Part shown: positions 31,610-38,802 of the stretch, piece after piece
Layout: each line of letters begins with the position of its first letter
Position numbering within the stretch: the stretch's first letter is position 1
Source of the DNA: Nitrosomonadales bacterium
GTDB taxonomy: Bacteria > Pseudomonadota > Gammaproteobacteria > Burkholderiales > Gallionellaceae
DNA: 38,802 bases
Assembly: GCA_023259015.1 (NCBI GenBank)
Contig: JAHFRC010000012.1
Location: 1-38,802, forward strand
Reading direction: 5' to 3'
Position numbers and translations under genes: made by a program
The notes under the pieces: model-generated
What the model saw: the letters and a program-made list of their open reading frames with translations, nothing else
Databases searched by the model: none
What the model was told of the DNA's origin: nothing

Positions 31610-32851
31610 TCAATCCAGCACGTGCGACACCATGCCGTCCGCCAGCTTGGGCTCGAACCAGGTGGACTTGGGCGGCATCACTTCGTTGGCGTCGGCAACC
31701 GCCATCAAATCTTCCATGCGCGTGGCGAACATGGAAAAGGCCACGGCCATCTCGCCGCTATTGACGCGTTTTTCCAGTTCCGGCAGGCCGCGGATGCCGC
31801 CGACAAAATCGATGCGCTTGTCGCGGCGCGGGTCGTTGATGCCGAGCACCGGCGCAATCAAATAATTTTGCAGCAGGCTCACGTCGAGGCGCGCCACCGG
31901 GTCGTTTGCAGGGATCAGTTCATTGCGGATTTGCAACCGGCGCCACTGCCTCGGCAGGTAGAGGCCGAACTCGCCTGGCCTGGAAGGTTTGACCGGCGTG
32001 CTGCTTTCCTGCACCGAAAAATTTCCGCTTATGCGCTGCAGGAATTTTTCCGCATCCATGCCGTTGAGATCGACCATCACGCGGTTGTAATCCATGATTT
32101 TCATCTGGTGGTGGGGGAAGATCACGGACAGGAAATAATTGTAGCTTTCATTGCCGCTGTGCTTCGGGTTGGCGGCGCGGCGCGCGGCGGCGATGCGCGA
32201 GGCGGCAGCCGAACGGTGATGCCCGTCGGCGATATAGAGCGCATGCATGGCATCGAATGCGGCAGTGATCTGGCTGAGTGCTACCGCATCGCGGATCACC
32301 CACAGGGTGTGGCGGATGCCGTCATCCGCTGTCACATCGGCGTCGGGTGCGCCGCTGGCAGCGCGCGCGAGGATCGCATCCACCTGCGGCGCGGCGGGAT
32401 AAGCCAGCAGCACCGGGCCAGTCTGCGCGTTGAGCGCGTCGATCTGGCGCACACGGTCGTCCTCCTTGTCGGGGCGCGTGAACTCGTGCTTGCGGATGCG
32501 GTTGGTGTCGTAATCCGCCACCGAGGCTGCCGCCACCAGCCCGGTCTGGCTGTGGCTGCCCATGACCAGGCGGTAGGCGTAATAGCAAGGCGCTGCATCG
32601 CGCACCAGCACACCCCCAGCCAGCATCTTGTTGAGATTCTCCACCGCCTTGGCATAGACCTCGGGTGCATAGGGATCAATGCCGGTGGATAAATCGATTT
32701 CCGGTTTTGAAATATGCAGGAAGCTCCACGGTTTGCCTGCCGCACGCACACGCGCTTCAGAGGAAGAAAGCACGTCATAGGGCGGGGCGGCGATTTCGGC
32801 GGCGCGGGATGGCGCGGGGCGCAACCCGGTAAAAGGGCGAATCAGGCTCAT
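31610..32851 (-). CDS. DUF1015 family protein
   Basis: 413 residues. RPFTGLRPAPSRAAEIAAPPYDVLSSSEA at the start, HEFTRPDKEDDRVRQIDAL, the hallmark LYIADGHHRSAAA and a C-terminal PPKSTWFEPKLADGM. The family is of unknown function (ADGHHR looks like a metal/phosphate-binding motif) and is often beside serine or D-3-phosphoglycerate genes, none of which is here. Cytoplasmic. Confidence 0.9.
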   Translation of the reverse strand: MSLIRPFTGLRPAPSRAAEIAAPPYDVLSSSEARVRAAGKPWSFLHISKPEIDLSTGIDPYAPEVYAKAVENLNKMLAGGVLVRDAAPCYYAYRLVMGSHSQTGLVAAASVADYDTNRIRKHEFTRPDKEDDRVRQIDALNAQTGPVLLAYPAAPQVDAILARAASGAPDADVTADDGIRHTLWVIRDAVALSQITAAFDAMHALYIADGHHRSAAASRIAAARRAANPKHSGNESYNYFLSVIFPHHQMKIMDYNRVMVDLNGMDAEKFLQRISGNFSVQESSTPVKPSRPGEFGLYLPRQWRRLQIRNELIPANDPVARLDVSLLQNYLIAPVLGINDPRRDKRIDFVGGIRGLPELEKRVNSGEMAVAFSMFATRMEDLMAVADANEVMPPKSTWFEPKLADGMVSHVLD

Positions 32852-33106
32852 TAAAACTCCTCAGGTCAGTTCAAAAAAATACTTGATCGCCAGTGCATGC
32901 TGCGCGATAACACTGCATTTTAATTCAATCCGCTGTTTTGGCAGTAGTGATATATTGGCGAGGCTTGTGGCGGATCGCCTGAAGGTATCCTCCATGTGCG
33001 GACTTGTGTTGCGTATAATCTTCAGTCATGTAGTTTGCGCGTGGCGGTATAGGCGCTTCCGCAATAAGAACATGATTAATTCAACCTTCACACAAAGGAG
33101 CAAGCC

Positions 33107-33391
33107 ATGAATAAGTTCGCCATATCTGTTTTTGCCGGCATCTTGCTGGCATCTTTGAATGCTTATGCTAATGAGGGCGCCAAGCGTGAAGAAATGTTCG
33201 GCAAGATGAAAGAAATAAAAGTCGCCGGGATTCAGGACAAGATTAATGCCATGCAGAATGCGCTGAGTTGCGTTAAGTCAGCCAGCAATCATGACCAGAT
33301 GAAGAGTTGCGATGAGCAAGAACGCCATGCAATGGAGTCGATCCAGCAACAACAAAAAAGCCGTTGGGAGGCCATGAAGCAAAACAAGTAA
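33107..33391 (+). CDS. Small periplasmic coiled-coil protein
   Basis: 94 residues. Signal peptide NKFAISVFAGILLASLNAYA, cleaved after AYA. The mature part is one hydrophilic, charged helical segment rich in Lys, Gln, Glu, Met with two Cys (SCVKSAS, KSCDEQE) that could pair. Reminiscent of Spy/CpxP-like size but lacking LTxxQ. Ribosome site AAAGGAG and a TATAAT box at 33014-33019 support expression. Unknown function. Confidence 0.75.
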   Translation: MNKFAISVFAGILLASLNAYANEGAKREEMFGKMKEIKVAGIQDKINAMQNALSCVKSASNHDQMKSCDEQERHAMESIQQQQKSRWEAMKQNK

Positions 33392-33532
33392 CCTAGGTTG
33401 GATCGGATGATTCATGCGGCAGATCGCCTGAAGGCAGCCCTTGCTTCTTGAAAGTAAGCCGTGGCACGTTGCCAACTATCCACGCCACGCGTTGAATCCG
33501 CAGGGCGTCAAATAAGCGGAGCGCCACATGAG

Positions 33533-36500
33533 TTACTTCAACTCACCAAAGAAATTCTTGATCGCCAACACACGCTGCCCTAACTCCCCATACTTCAACT
33601 CAATCCGCAGCCTGTCCTGCCCTGCCATCTTGATGTGCCGCTTGGTCTGAATAAGAGAAATGATTCTCATCGGGTCTATCGGCGGGTTGGGTGCGAACTG
33701 AATCACGATAGCCTCGGAGGAAGCGTCCACCTTGCTGATGCCGAGCGGTTTGGCGGCAATGCGCAGGCGGTGGCAGTCGAGCAGCGCGTGTGCCGGCTGC
33801 GGCAGCAGGCCGAAGCGGTCGATGAGTTCCTGGTGCATCTCGTCGAGCTCTTCCGCCGTATTGCAGTTGGCAAGACGCTTGTAGATCACCAGCCGCTGGT
33901 GGATGTCGCCGCAATAGTCGTCGGGCAAGAGCGCAGGAGTGTGCAGGTTGATCTCGGTGGTGACACCGAGCGGGTGCGCCATATCCGGTTCCTTGCCTTG
34001 CCGCAATGAAGAAATCGCGGCGGTGAGCATGTCGTTGTAAAGTGAGAAACCGATCTCCTGCATTTCGCCGCTCTGCGATTCGCCCAGCACTTCGCCCGCG
34101 CCGCGTATCTCCAGATCGTGCATGGCGAGGTAGAAGCCGCTGCCGAGTTGTTCCATCGCCTGTATCGCCTCCAGCCGTTTCTTCGCTTGTGCGGTCAGCC
34201 CTTCCATGCTGTCCACCAGCAGGTAGGCGTAGGCCTGGTGGTGCGAGCGTCCGACGCGGCCGCGCAACTGGTGCAGTTGCGCGAGACCGAAGCGGTCGGC
34301 GCGGTTCATGATGATGGTGTTGGCGCTGGGTACGTCTATGCCGGTCTCGATGATCGTGGTGCATAGCAGCACGTTGAAGCGCTGGTGGTAGAAGTCGCGC
34401 ATCACCGCTTCCAGGTCGCGCTCGCCCATCTGCCCGTGCGCGGTGCGGATGCGCGCCTCGGGCAATAGCCCGGTGAGTTTCTCCGCCATGTTCGCAATCG
34501 TGTCCACTTCGTTGTGCAGGAAATACACTTGCCCGCCGCGCTTGATTTCGCGCAATACGGCTTCGCGGATGATGCCCTGGCTGTAATTGCTGACTAAGGT
34601 CTTGATCGAGAGCCGCCGCTGCGGCGCGGTGGCGATCACCGAGAAATCGCGCAGGCCTTCCAGCGACATCGCCAGCGTGCGCGGGATCGGCGTGGCGGTT
34701 AAAGTTAAAACATCTACTTCCGCGCGTAACGCTTTCAATCGTTCTTTTTGCTGCACACCAAAGCGGTGCTCTTCGTCGATGATGACCAACCCGAGGTTAT
34801 GGAACTTCACACCCTTCTGGATCAGCTTGTGCGTGCCGATGATGATGTCGAGCTTGCCGTCTTCCATGTCTTTCAGCGCCTGCGTCTGTTCCTTGGCGGA
34901 GCGGAAGCGCGACAGTTCGGCGATTTTCACGGGCCAGTCGGCGAAGCGCGTGGAGAAATTCTGGAAGTGCTGCTCGGCCAGCAGCGTGGTCGGCACCAGT
35001 ACCGCTACCTGCTTGCCATCCATCACCGCGACGAAGGCGGCGCGCAGTGCAACTTCTGTTTTGCCGAAGCCCACATCGCCGCAGATCAGGCGATCCATCG
35101 GCTTGCCAGATTGCAGGTCGAGGATCACCGCTTCGATGGCAGCGGCCTGGTCGGGCGTTTCCTCGAAATCGAATCCGGCGCTGAACGCTTCATAGTCGTG
35201 ATAGGTGAACTTGAATGCGTGGCCCTTGCGCAAGGCGCGTTGCGCATAGAGGTTCAACAGTTCGGCGGCGGTGTCGCGCACTTGCTGCATGGCGCGGCGC
35301 TTGGCCTTGTCCCATACGCCGCTGCCCAGCTTGTGCAGCGGCGCGGTATCCGGTGCGCCGCCGCTGTAGCGGCTGATGACATGCAGTTGCGCCACCGGCA
35401 CATACAGCTTGTCACCTTCCGCATATTCCAGCAGCAGAAATTCATTCTCGCCTTCACCGAGGTCGAGGTTGGCCAGCCCCTGATAGTGCGCGATACCATG
35501 CTGCTCATGCACCACCGGATCGCCCGGCTTGAGCTCGGAAAGATCGCGCAGCATGCCTTCCACATTGCTCTTCTTCGCAGCGCGTGCGGCGCGGCTGCGC
35601 GCCTGTGCGGCATAAAGTTCGCTCTCGGTGACAATCGCGATGGATGCCGCCGAATAACCTGCTGCGCGCCCAAGCTGCTGCGTTGCATGCTCGCTCGATC
35701 CTCGCCTACCTTCATGGTATGTCTCGTCACTCGCTACGCGGCGCCTTGCATCTTGGTCTGCTCGCGACGGTTCTTCGGCGGCATCCGGTGCCTCTTCTAA
35801 AAGTATGAAACCGTTTTGCAGCGCGGCAACGCTGAGCATGAACTTGTTATTGCCGGCGCGGAAAGCGGCGTAGTCCTCACACAGTACTGGCGTCAGCCCA
35901 TACTCGTGCAAGTAGCCGGAGATGATTTCACGCCGCCCGAGGCTGTCGGCGAGCAGCAGCACGCGGCCTGGATATGACTGCAAGAAATTCTGAAATGCCT
36001 GTGTGGGAATTTCGGCGCGGCGGTTGACGGCGATGTCGGAGAGGGGGGCGGTGGGGCAGGCAGTAGTGTTTTTCGAATCAACGGCAACCCCCTCTAACTC
36101 CCCCTTGTCAGGGGGAGAACTAGGCTCCTCCCCTGACAAGGGGAGGTTGGGAGGGGTTTGGTTTGGGAGTATGTCCACCCGCGCAAAATCTTTCACGCGA
36201 ATGAAAAACTGCTCCGCACCCATAAACAGCATGTGCGGCTCCAGCAAGGGCCGTTGCGGGTCGCCTCTGAGCAGGTTGTAGCGCGATGCCGCGTCTTTCG
36301 CAAAAGTGGCAATTGCCTCATCCACCTCGTGATGCAGGCACAGCGTGGAGCTGCTTGGCAAATAATCGAACAGCGTGGCGGTGCGCTCGAAAAACAGCGG
36401 CAGGTAGTATTCGATCCCGGCGGGCGCGATGCCCTTGCTCACGTCCTTGTAGATGCGCGACTTGGACGGGTCGCCCTCGAACTGCTCGCGGAAATTCTGG

Positions 36501-37162
36501 CGGAAGCGCACCTGGCCTTTGTCGTCCAGCGGGAATTCACGCGCGGGCAGCAGGCGAATTTCCGGTACCGGGATGATGGTGCGTTGTGTGTCCACATCGA
36601 AAGTGGCGATGGTTTCAATCTCGTCGTCGAACAGGTCGATGCGGTACGGCGTTGGGCTGCCCATCGGAAATAGGTCAATAAGCCCGCCGCGAATGCAGTA
36701 TTCACCGGGTGTTAGCACCTGTTGCACATGGGTGTATCCGGCCAGCGTGAGCTGTTCGCGCAGCTTGTTGATGTCGAGCTTTTCGCCGCGTTTGAGGAAG
36801 AAGGTGAAGGCGGCGAGATATTCCACCGGGGGCAGCGGATATAACGCGGTGGTGATCGGCACCACCGCCACATCAAAAGATTTGCTGCGGATGTGATGCA
36901 GAGTGGCGAGCCGCTCCGACACCAGATCCTGATGCGGAGAAAAATGGTCATAAGGCAGTGTCTCCCAGTCCGGCAACAGATGAACGCGCAGCTTTGGCGC
37001 AAAGAACGGGATTTCCTCCGCCAGCCGTTGCGCCGCCAGCGCACTGGCGGCGATCACCACCAGCGGGGGTTTCTGCCGGGCATATTGCGCCAGGGCCAGC
37101 GCATCGGACGAGCCGTGCAGCTGGGTATAACGCGGGCGGGGATGGGATGAGTCGAACAGCAT
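33533..37162 (-). CDS. mfd: Transcription-repair coupling factor Mfd
   Basis: 1209 residues from ATG 37162 (a TTG at 37180 would add six). Strips stalled RNA polymerase and recruits UvrA. UvrB-like N-terminal domains, CarD-like polymerase-interaction domain (LKPGDPVVHEQHGIAHYQGL), then the RecG-like motor: Walker A CGDVGFGKTEVA, IIDEEHRFGV (DEEH box), TATPIPRTL, TGIDVPSANTIIM, QLRGRVGRS, and the TRG/C-terminal UvrA-masking domain. Two inserts lie in the N-terminal region: PPNLPLSGEEPSSPPDKGELEG (repeat element) and about 45 residues rich in Arg/Ser/Ala near PSRADQDARRRVASDE. Active-site motifs are intact. Confidence 0.95.
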   Translation of the reverse strand: MLFDSSHPRPRYTQLHGSSDALALAQYARQKPPLVVIAASALAAQRLAEEIPFFAPKLRVHLLPDWETLPYDHFSPHQDLVSERLATLHHIRSKSFDVAVVPITTALYPLPPVEYLAAFTFFLKRGEKLDINKLREQLTLAGYTHVQQVLTPGEYCIRGGLIDLFPMGSPTPYRIDLFDDEIETIATFDVDTQRTIIPVPEIRLLPAREFPLDDKGQVRFRQNFREQFEGDPSKSRIYKDVSKGIAPAGIEYYLPLFFERTATLFDYLPSSSTLCLHHEVDEAIATFAKDAASRYNLLRGDPQRPLLEPHMLFMGAEQFFIRVKDFARVDILPNQTPPNLPLSGEEPSSPPDKGELEGVAVDSKNTTACPTAPLSDIAVNRRAEIPTQAFQNFLQSYPGRVLLLADSLGRREIISGYLHEYGLTPVLCEDYAAFRAGNNKFMLSVAALQNGFILLEEAPDAAEEPSRADQDARRRVASDETYHEGRRGSSEHATQQLGRAAGYSAASIAIVTESELYAAQARSRAARAAKKSNVEGMLRDLSELKPGDPVVHEQHGIAHYQGLANLDLGEGENEFLLLEYAEGDKLYVPVAQLHVISRYSGGAPDTAPLHKLGSGVWDKAKRRAMQQVRDTAAELLNLYAQRALRKGHAFKFTYHDYEAFSAGFDFEETPDQAAAIEAVILDLQSGKPMDRLICGDVGFGKTEVALRAAFVAVMDGKQVAVLVPTTLLAEQHFQNFSTRFADWPVKIAELSRFRSAKEQTQALKDMEDGKLDIIIGTHKLIQKGVKFHNLGLVIIDEEHRFGVQQKERLKALRAEVDVLTLTATPIPRTLAMSLEGLRDFSVIATAPQRRLSIKTLVSNYSQGIIREAVLREIKRGGQVYFLHNEVDTIANMAEKLTGLLPEARIRTAHGQMGERDLEAVMRDFYHQRFNVLLCTTIIETGIDVPSANTIIMNRADRFGLAQLHQLRGRVGRSHHQAYAYLLVDSMEGLTAQAKKRLEAIQAMEQLGSGFYLAMHDLEIRGAGEVLGESQSGEMQEIGFSLYNDMLTAAISSLRQGKEPDMAHPLGVTTEINLHTPALLPDDYCGDIHQRLVIYKRLANCNTAEELDEMHQELIDRFGLLPQPAHALLDCHRLRIAAKPLGISKVDASSEAIVIQFAPNPPIDPMRIISLIQTKRHIKMAGQDRLRIELKYGELGQRVLAIKNFFGELK
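35640..35790. repeat. Insert of about 45 codons in mfd, probable repeat
   Basis: Between NGFILLEE and IAIVTESELYA of Mfd lies a stretch absent from the E. coli protein, with DNA such as CTTCATGGTATGTCTCGTCAC and GGCGCCTTGCATCTTGGTC. It keeps the frame. Self-complementarity is weaker than in the other elements; repeat nature is inferred. Confidence 0.45.
36085..36160. repeat. Intragenic CCCCTCCC/TTGTCAGGGG repeat, copy 3, in mfd
   Basis: Two back-to-back hairpins, CTCCCCCTTGTCAGGGGGAG and CTCCCCTGACAAGGGGAG, then GTTGGGAGGGG mirroring ACCCCCTCTAAC. In frame with mfd, it adds NLPLSGEEPSSPPDKGELEG-type peptide. Same family as two copies in mutS. Confidence 0.85.
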
Positions 37163-37325
37163 TGAATTGAACCGGCGCAAAGGCGCGCATTATTAAGGGA
37201 AACAGGGCTGGATTATCCTTGCCTGAGCAATAACCATGCGCAACATTTCTGGAAGAAGAACATTGCACTCACTGGAGCATCGAAGATGCGAAGAAGCAAT
37301 TGGCAGTCGGCCCGGGAAAACTGGA

Positions 37326-38651
37326 TCAACGTACACCAATCGACCTGAGTGCTTCCACCAGTTGCTCTGAGCCACTTTTGATGTTTCCCAGCGCGGCCGC
37401 AAAGTTATGCCGTTTTGCTTCGGCTATTGCCTGGTCGCGTTTTTCTTTGCCGTTCTTTACATGCGACTCCATCAGCGCGAGTCCTTCAGGTGACGGGTGC
37501 ATTTGCTCAATCGCTTGAGGAAGCACTTCTTCATGGCTGTTATAAAGCGCAAGTTCATACTCATATTCCTGCTCTGGCGATGAAAACTTCATTTCATAGG
37601 TTTTTGTGGCATTGGCAAGCATCGCATTCAGCACATCTGATATTTCAGTCTGTAAATCGGAAAGAATCTTGTTTGCCTGGTCATGCTTGCCCTCTTCAAA
37701 AAGAGCCTTTGCCGAATCTATCGTCTTGTGGATTTTGTCGCTATCGAGTTTTTTAATGTTTTTCGCATTGCCTTCCTTAGCCATGGCCTCATAATTCTGA
37801 GCATAGGATGCTTCCAGCCCCTTTATTCCATGCAACAGTTCCTCGAACCTTTCTTTAGCCATCTTCAGCACGTAATTTGAAGGAACAAGCTGTGCTGCCT
37901 CATTCATCAATCCCATTGCCCCATCGATTTTCGTTTTGGATAGCTGAAGGTTATCGGAATCAAATGCGCTTTTGCCTTCAGCAAGGCTGTCTTGAGCGTC
38001 CTTGTATTTTGCTTTTGCTTCTGCGTTGTCGCTCGCCGCAATACGTTTTGCCGAGTCAGAATTGTTGATAAGCATTTCCACAAAACTGAGCTTTTGTTTA
38101 AGTTCGCCCTTGTTTACCGCCGGTATAACTGCCTTGCCTGCAGAGGCGGAGGCTGTCGGCTCCTGGATTTTTATTTTGTCCTCTTCACCCGGATTGACAA
38201 TATGGATTTGGCCGCCCATAAATTTATGGTTGCGGCATTGGTAATATATGACATCGGGTGTTCCGGCGGCAGGTTTGAAAGTGAGGACGCCTTTATAAAT
38301 GAAATTGCCCTCGACGCCTTCCGTTAGCGTGCCGGTGCCCCATCCAACCGGGTTGGTCGAGAGATAGAAATCATGCATGACACCGGTATCAATATCAAAT
38401 GTATAGGTTCTTCCTCGAACCATAACCAGCGTGCGGCCTTGCACACCGTTAACGACAAAACCAATCGGGCTGCCTTCGTTGAAATGGGGGTGTGTTTGAT
38501 CTTTTGTAACTGACACAACGGCAAAATCATATTTTGCCGGCTTGGCCTGTGCGGCGACATCCTTTGCTGTCTCTCCAAACGCTGAAGCCGTGCAACTCAG
38601 GATAAGCGCAACAGCATGGAAAATATGTTTCAAATTAATTTTTAATTGCAT
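37326..38651 (-). CDS. Exported cupredoxin with long helical C-terminal domain
   Basis: 441 residues from ATG 38651 (GGAGGG six bases upstream; frame open to 38750). Signal peptide (INLKHIFHAVALILSCTASAFG). Residues about 40-180 form a cupredoxin: YTFDIDTGVMHDFYLSTNP gives the first His, and YYQCRNHKFMGGQIHIV gives Cys, His and Met with C-x2-H-x2-M spacing, a possible type 1 or related copper site. Residues about 205-430 are alpha-helical, with TPR/coiled-coil character (KYKDAQDSLAEGKSAF, FEEGKHDQANKILSD, NFAAALGNIKSGSEQL). Periplasmic electron-transfer or copper-binding role inferred. No helix anchor seen. The 5' region to 38802 has no recognised operator. Confidence 0.78.
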   Translation of the reverse strand: MQLKINLKHIFHAVALILSCTASAFGETAKDVAAQAKPAKYDFAVVSVTKDQTHPHFNEGSPIGFVVNGVQGRTLVMVRGRTYTFDIDTGVMHDFYLSTNPVGWGTGTLTEGVEGNFIYKGVLTFKPAAGTPDVIYYQCRNHKFMGGQIHIVNPGEEDKIKIQEPTASASAGKAVIPAVNKGELKQKLSFVEMLINNSDSAKRIAASDNAEAKAKYKDAQDSLAEGKSAFDSDNLQLSKTKIDGAMGLMNEAAQLVPSNYVLKMAKERFEELLHGIKGLEASYAQNYEAMAKEGNAKNIKKLDSDKIHKTIDSAKALFEEGKHDQANKILSDLQTEISDVLNAMLANATKTYEMKFSSPEQEYEYELALYNSHEEVLPQAIEQMHPSPEGLALMESHVKNGKEKRDQAIAEAKRHNFAAALGNIKSGSEQLVEALRSIGVR

Positions 38652-38802
38652 AACCAGCCCTCCAGCAAGTTGGTTTGGCAACCATATCTCCGCACCGGCT
38701 CCGTGGTTGATGGGCGGCATTTCCATGATGCCCGGCGTGTAATGATGCAACTGCTGTATGCATGATAATACAGGTAGGTTAAATTCGTGTCTTCCATTTG
38801 CA

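Noticed and set aside
32978-33440. GATCGCCTGAAGG found on both sides of the small periplasmic gene
   Set aside because: A 13-base match with no extended similarity and no inverted ends; probably chance.

Overview
The window looks like chromosomal DNA of a betaproteobacterium, probably in or near the Nitrosomonadales/Gallionellaceae. This is inferred from protein flavour, the dapA-bamC-MBL hydrolase and MFS-ssb gene orders, a CbbY-type phosphatase and a cupredoxin gene; no 16S rRNA gene is present, so it is not proven. Most genes are housekeeping: SRP (ffh), tRNA-Ala, ssb, greB, feoAB/fur, dapA, bamC, peroxiredoxin, SlyD-like isomerase, mutS and mfd.

Region 1 (1-9 kb) is the most unusual. After ffh, a cbbY-like phosphatase and tRNA-Ala(CGC) comes a clear class I cyclic-di-GMP (GEMM) riboswitch. 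It leads into an ABC-F (Uup-type) ATPase whose usual C-terminal coiled coil is replaced by a PilZ domain, the classic c-di-GMP receptor. The same second messenger could therefore act on both the mRNA and the protein. Nucleotide site 2 of the ATPase carries substitutions in Walker A and Walker B. After a terminator-like hairpin and a gap holding a decayed IS3-type fragment comes a Lap-type type I secretion pair (ABC transporter and membrane fusion protein) with a LuxR-type regulator whose receiver domain has lost its phosphorylation site. Such exporters usually carry giant biofilm adhesins, itself a c-di-GMP-controlled process; the adhesin, the TolC-like pore and LapD/LapG are not in the window.

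Region 2 (9-23 kb) holds ssb and an MFS transporter, greB, two inverted-repeat elements (one a 271-bp MITE-like element with perfect 23-bp ends), an FKBP isomerase, feoAB divergent from fur with a Fur-box-like palindrome between them, the dapA-bamC-MBL operon, a tiny Ala/Pro-rich lipoprotein, bcp-slyD, and a minus-strand cluster (GpsA-like dehydrogenase, ABM monooxygenase, DUF2461).

Region 3 (22-26 kb): an AT-richer AbiJ-like candidate defence gene lies directly behind mutS. MutS contains three in-frame inserts made of palindromic repeats; mfd, 10 kb away, carries one of the same family and a further insert.

Region 4 (26-38.8 kb): a small winged-helix protein, a soluble hybrid histidine kinase (REC-HisKA-HATPase-REC-REC-Hpt), a decayed receiver-domain pseudogene, a membrane-anchored protein with a type IV pilin-like C-terminal domain but no visible prepilin cleavage site, a FocA/NirC-family channel, a short inverted-repeat element, a DUF1015 protein, a small periplasmic protein, mfd, and an exported cupredoxin fused to a long helical domain.
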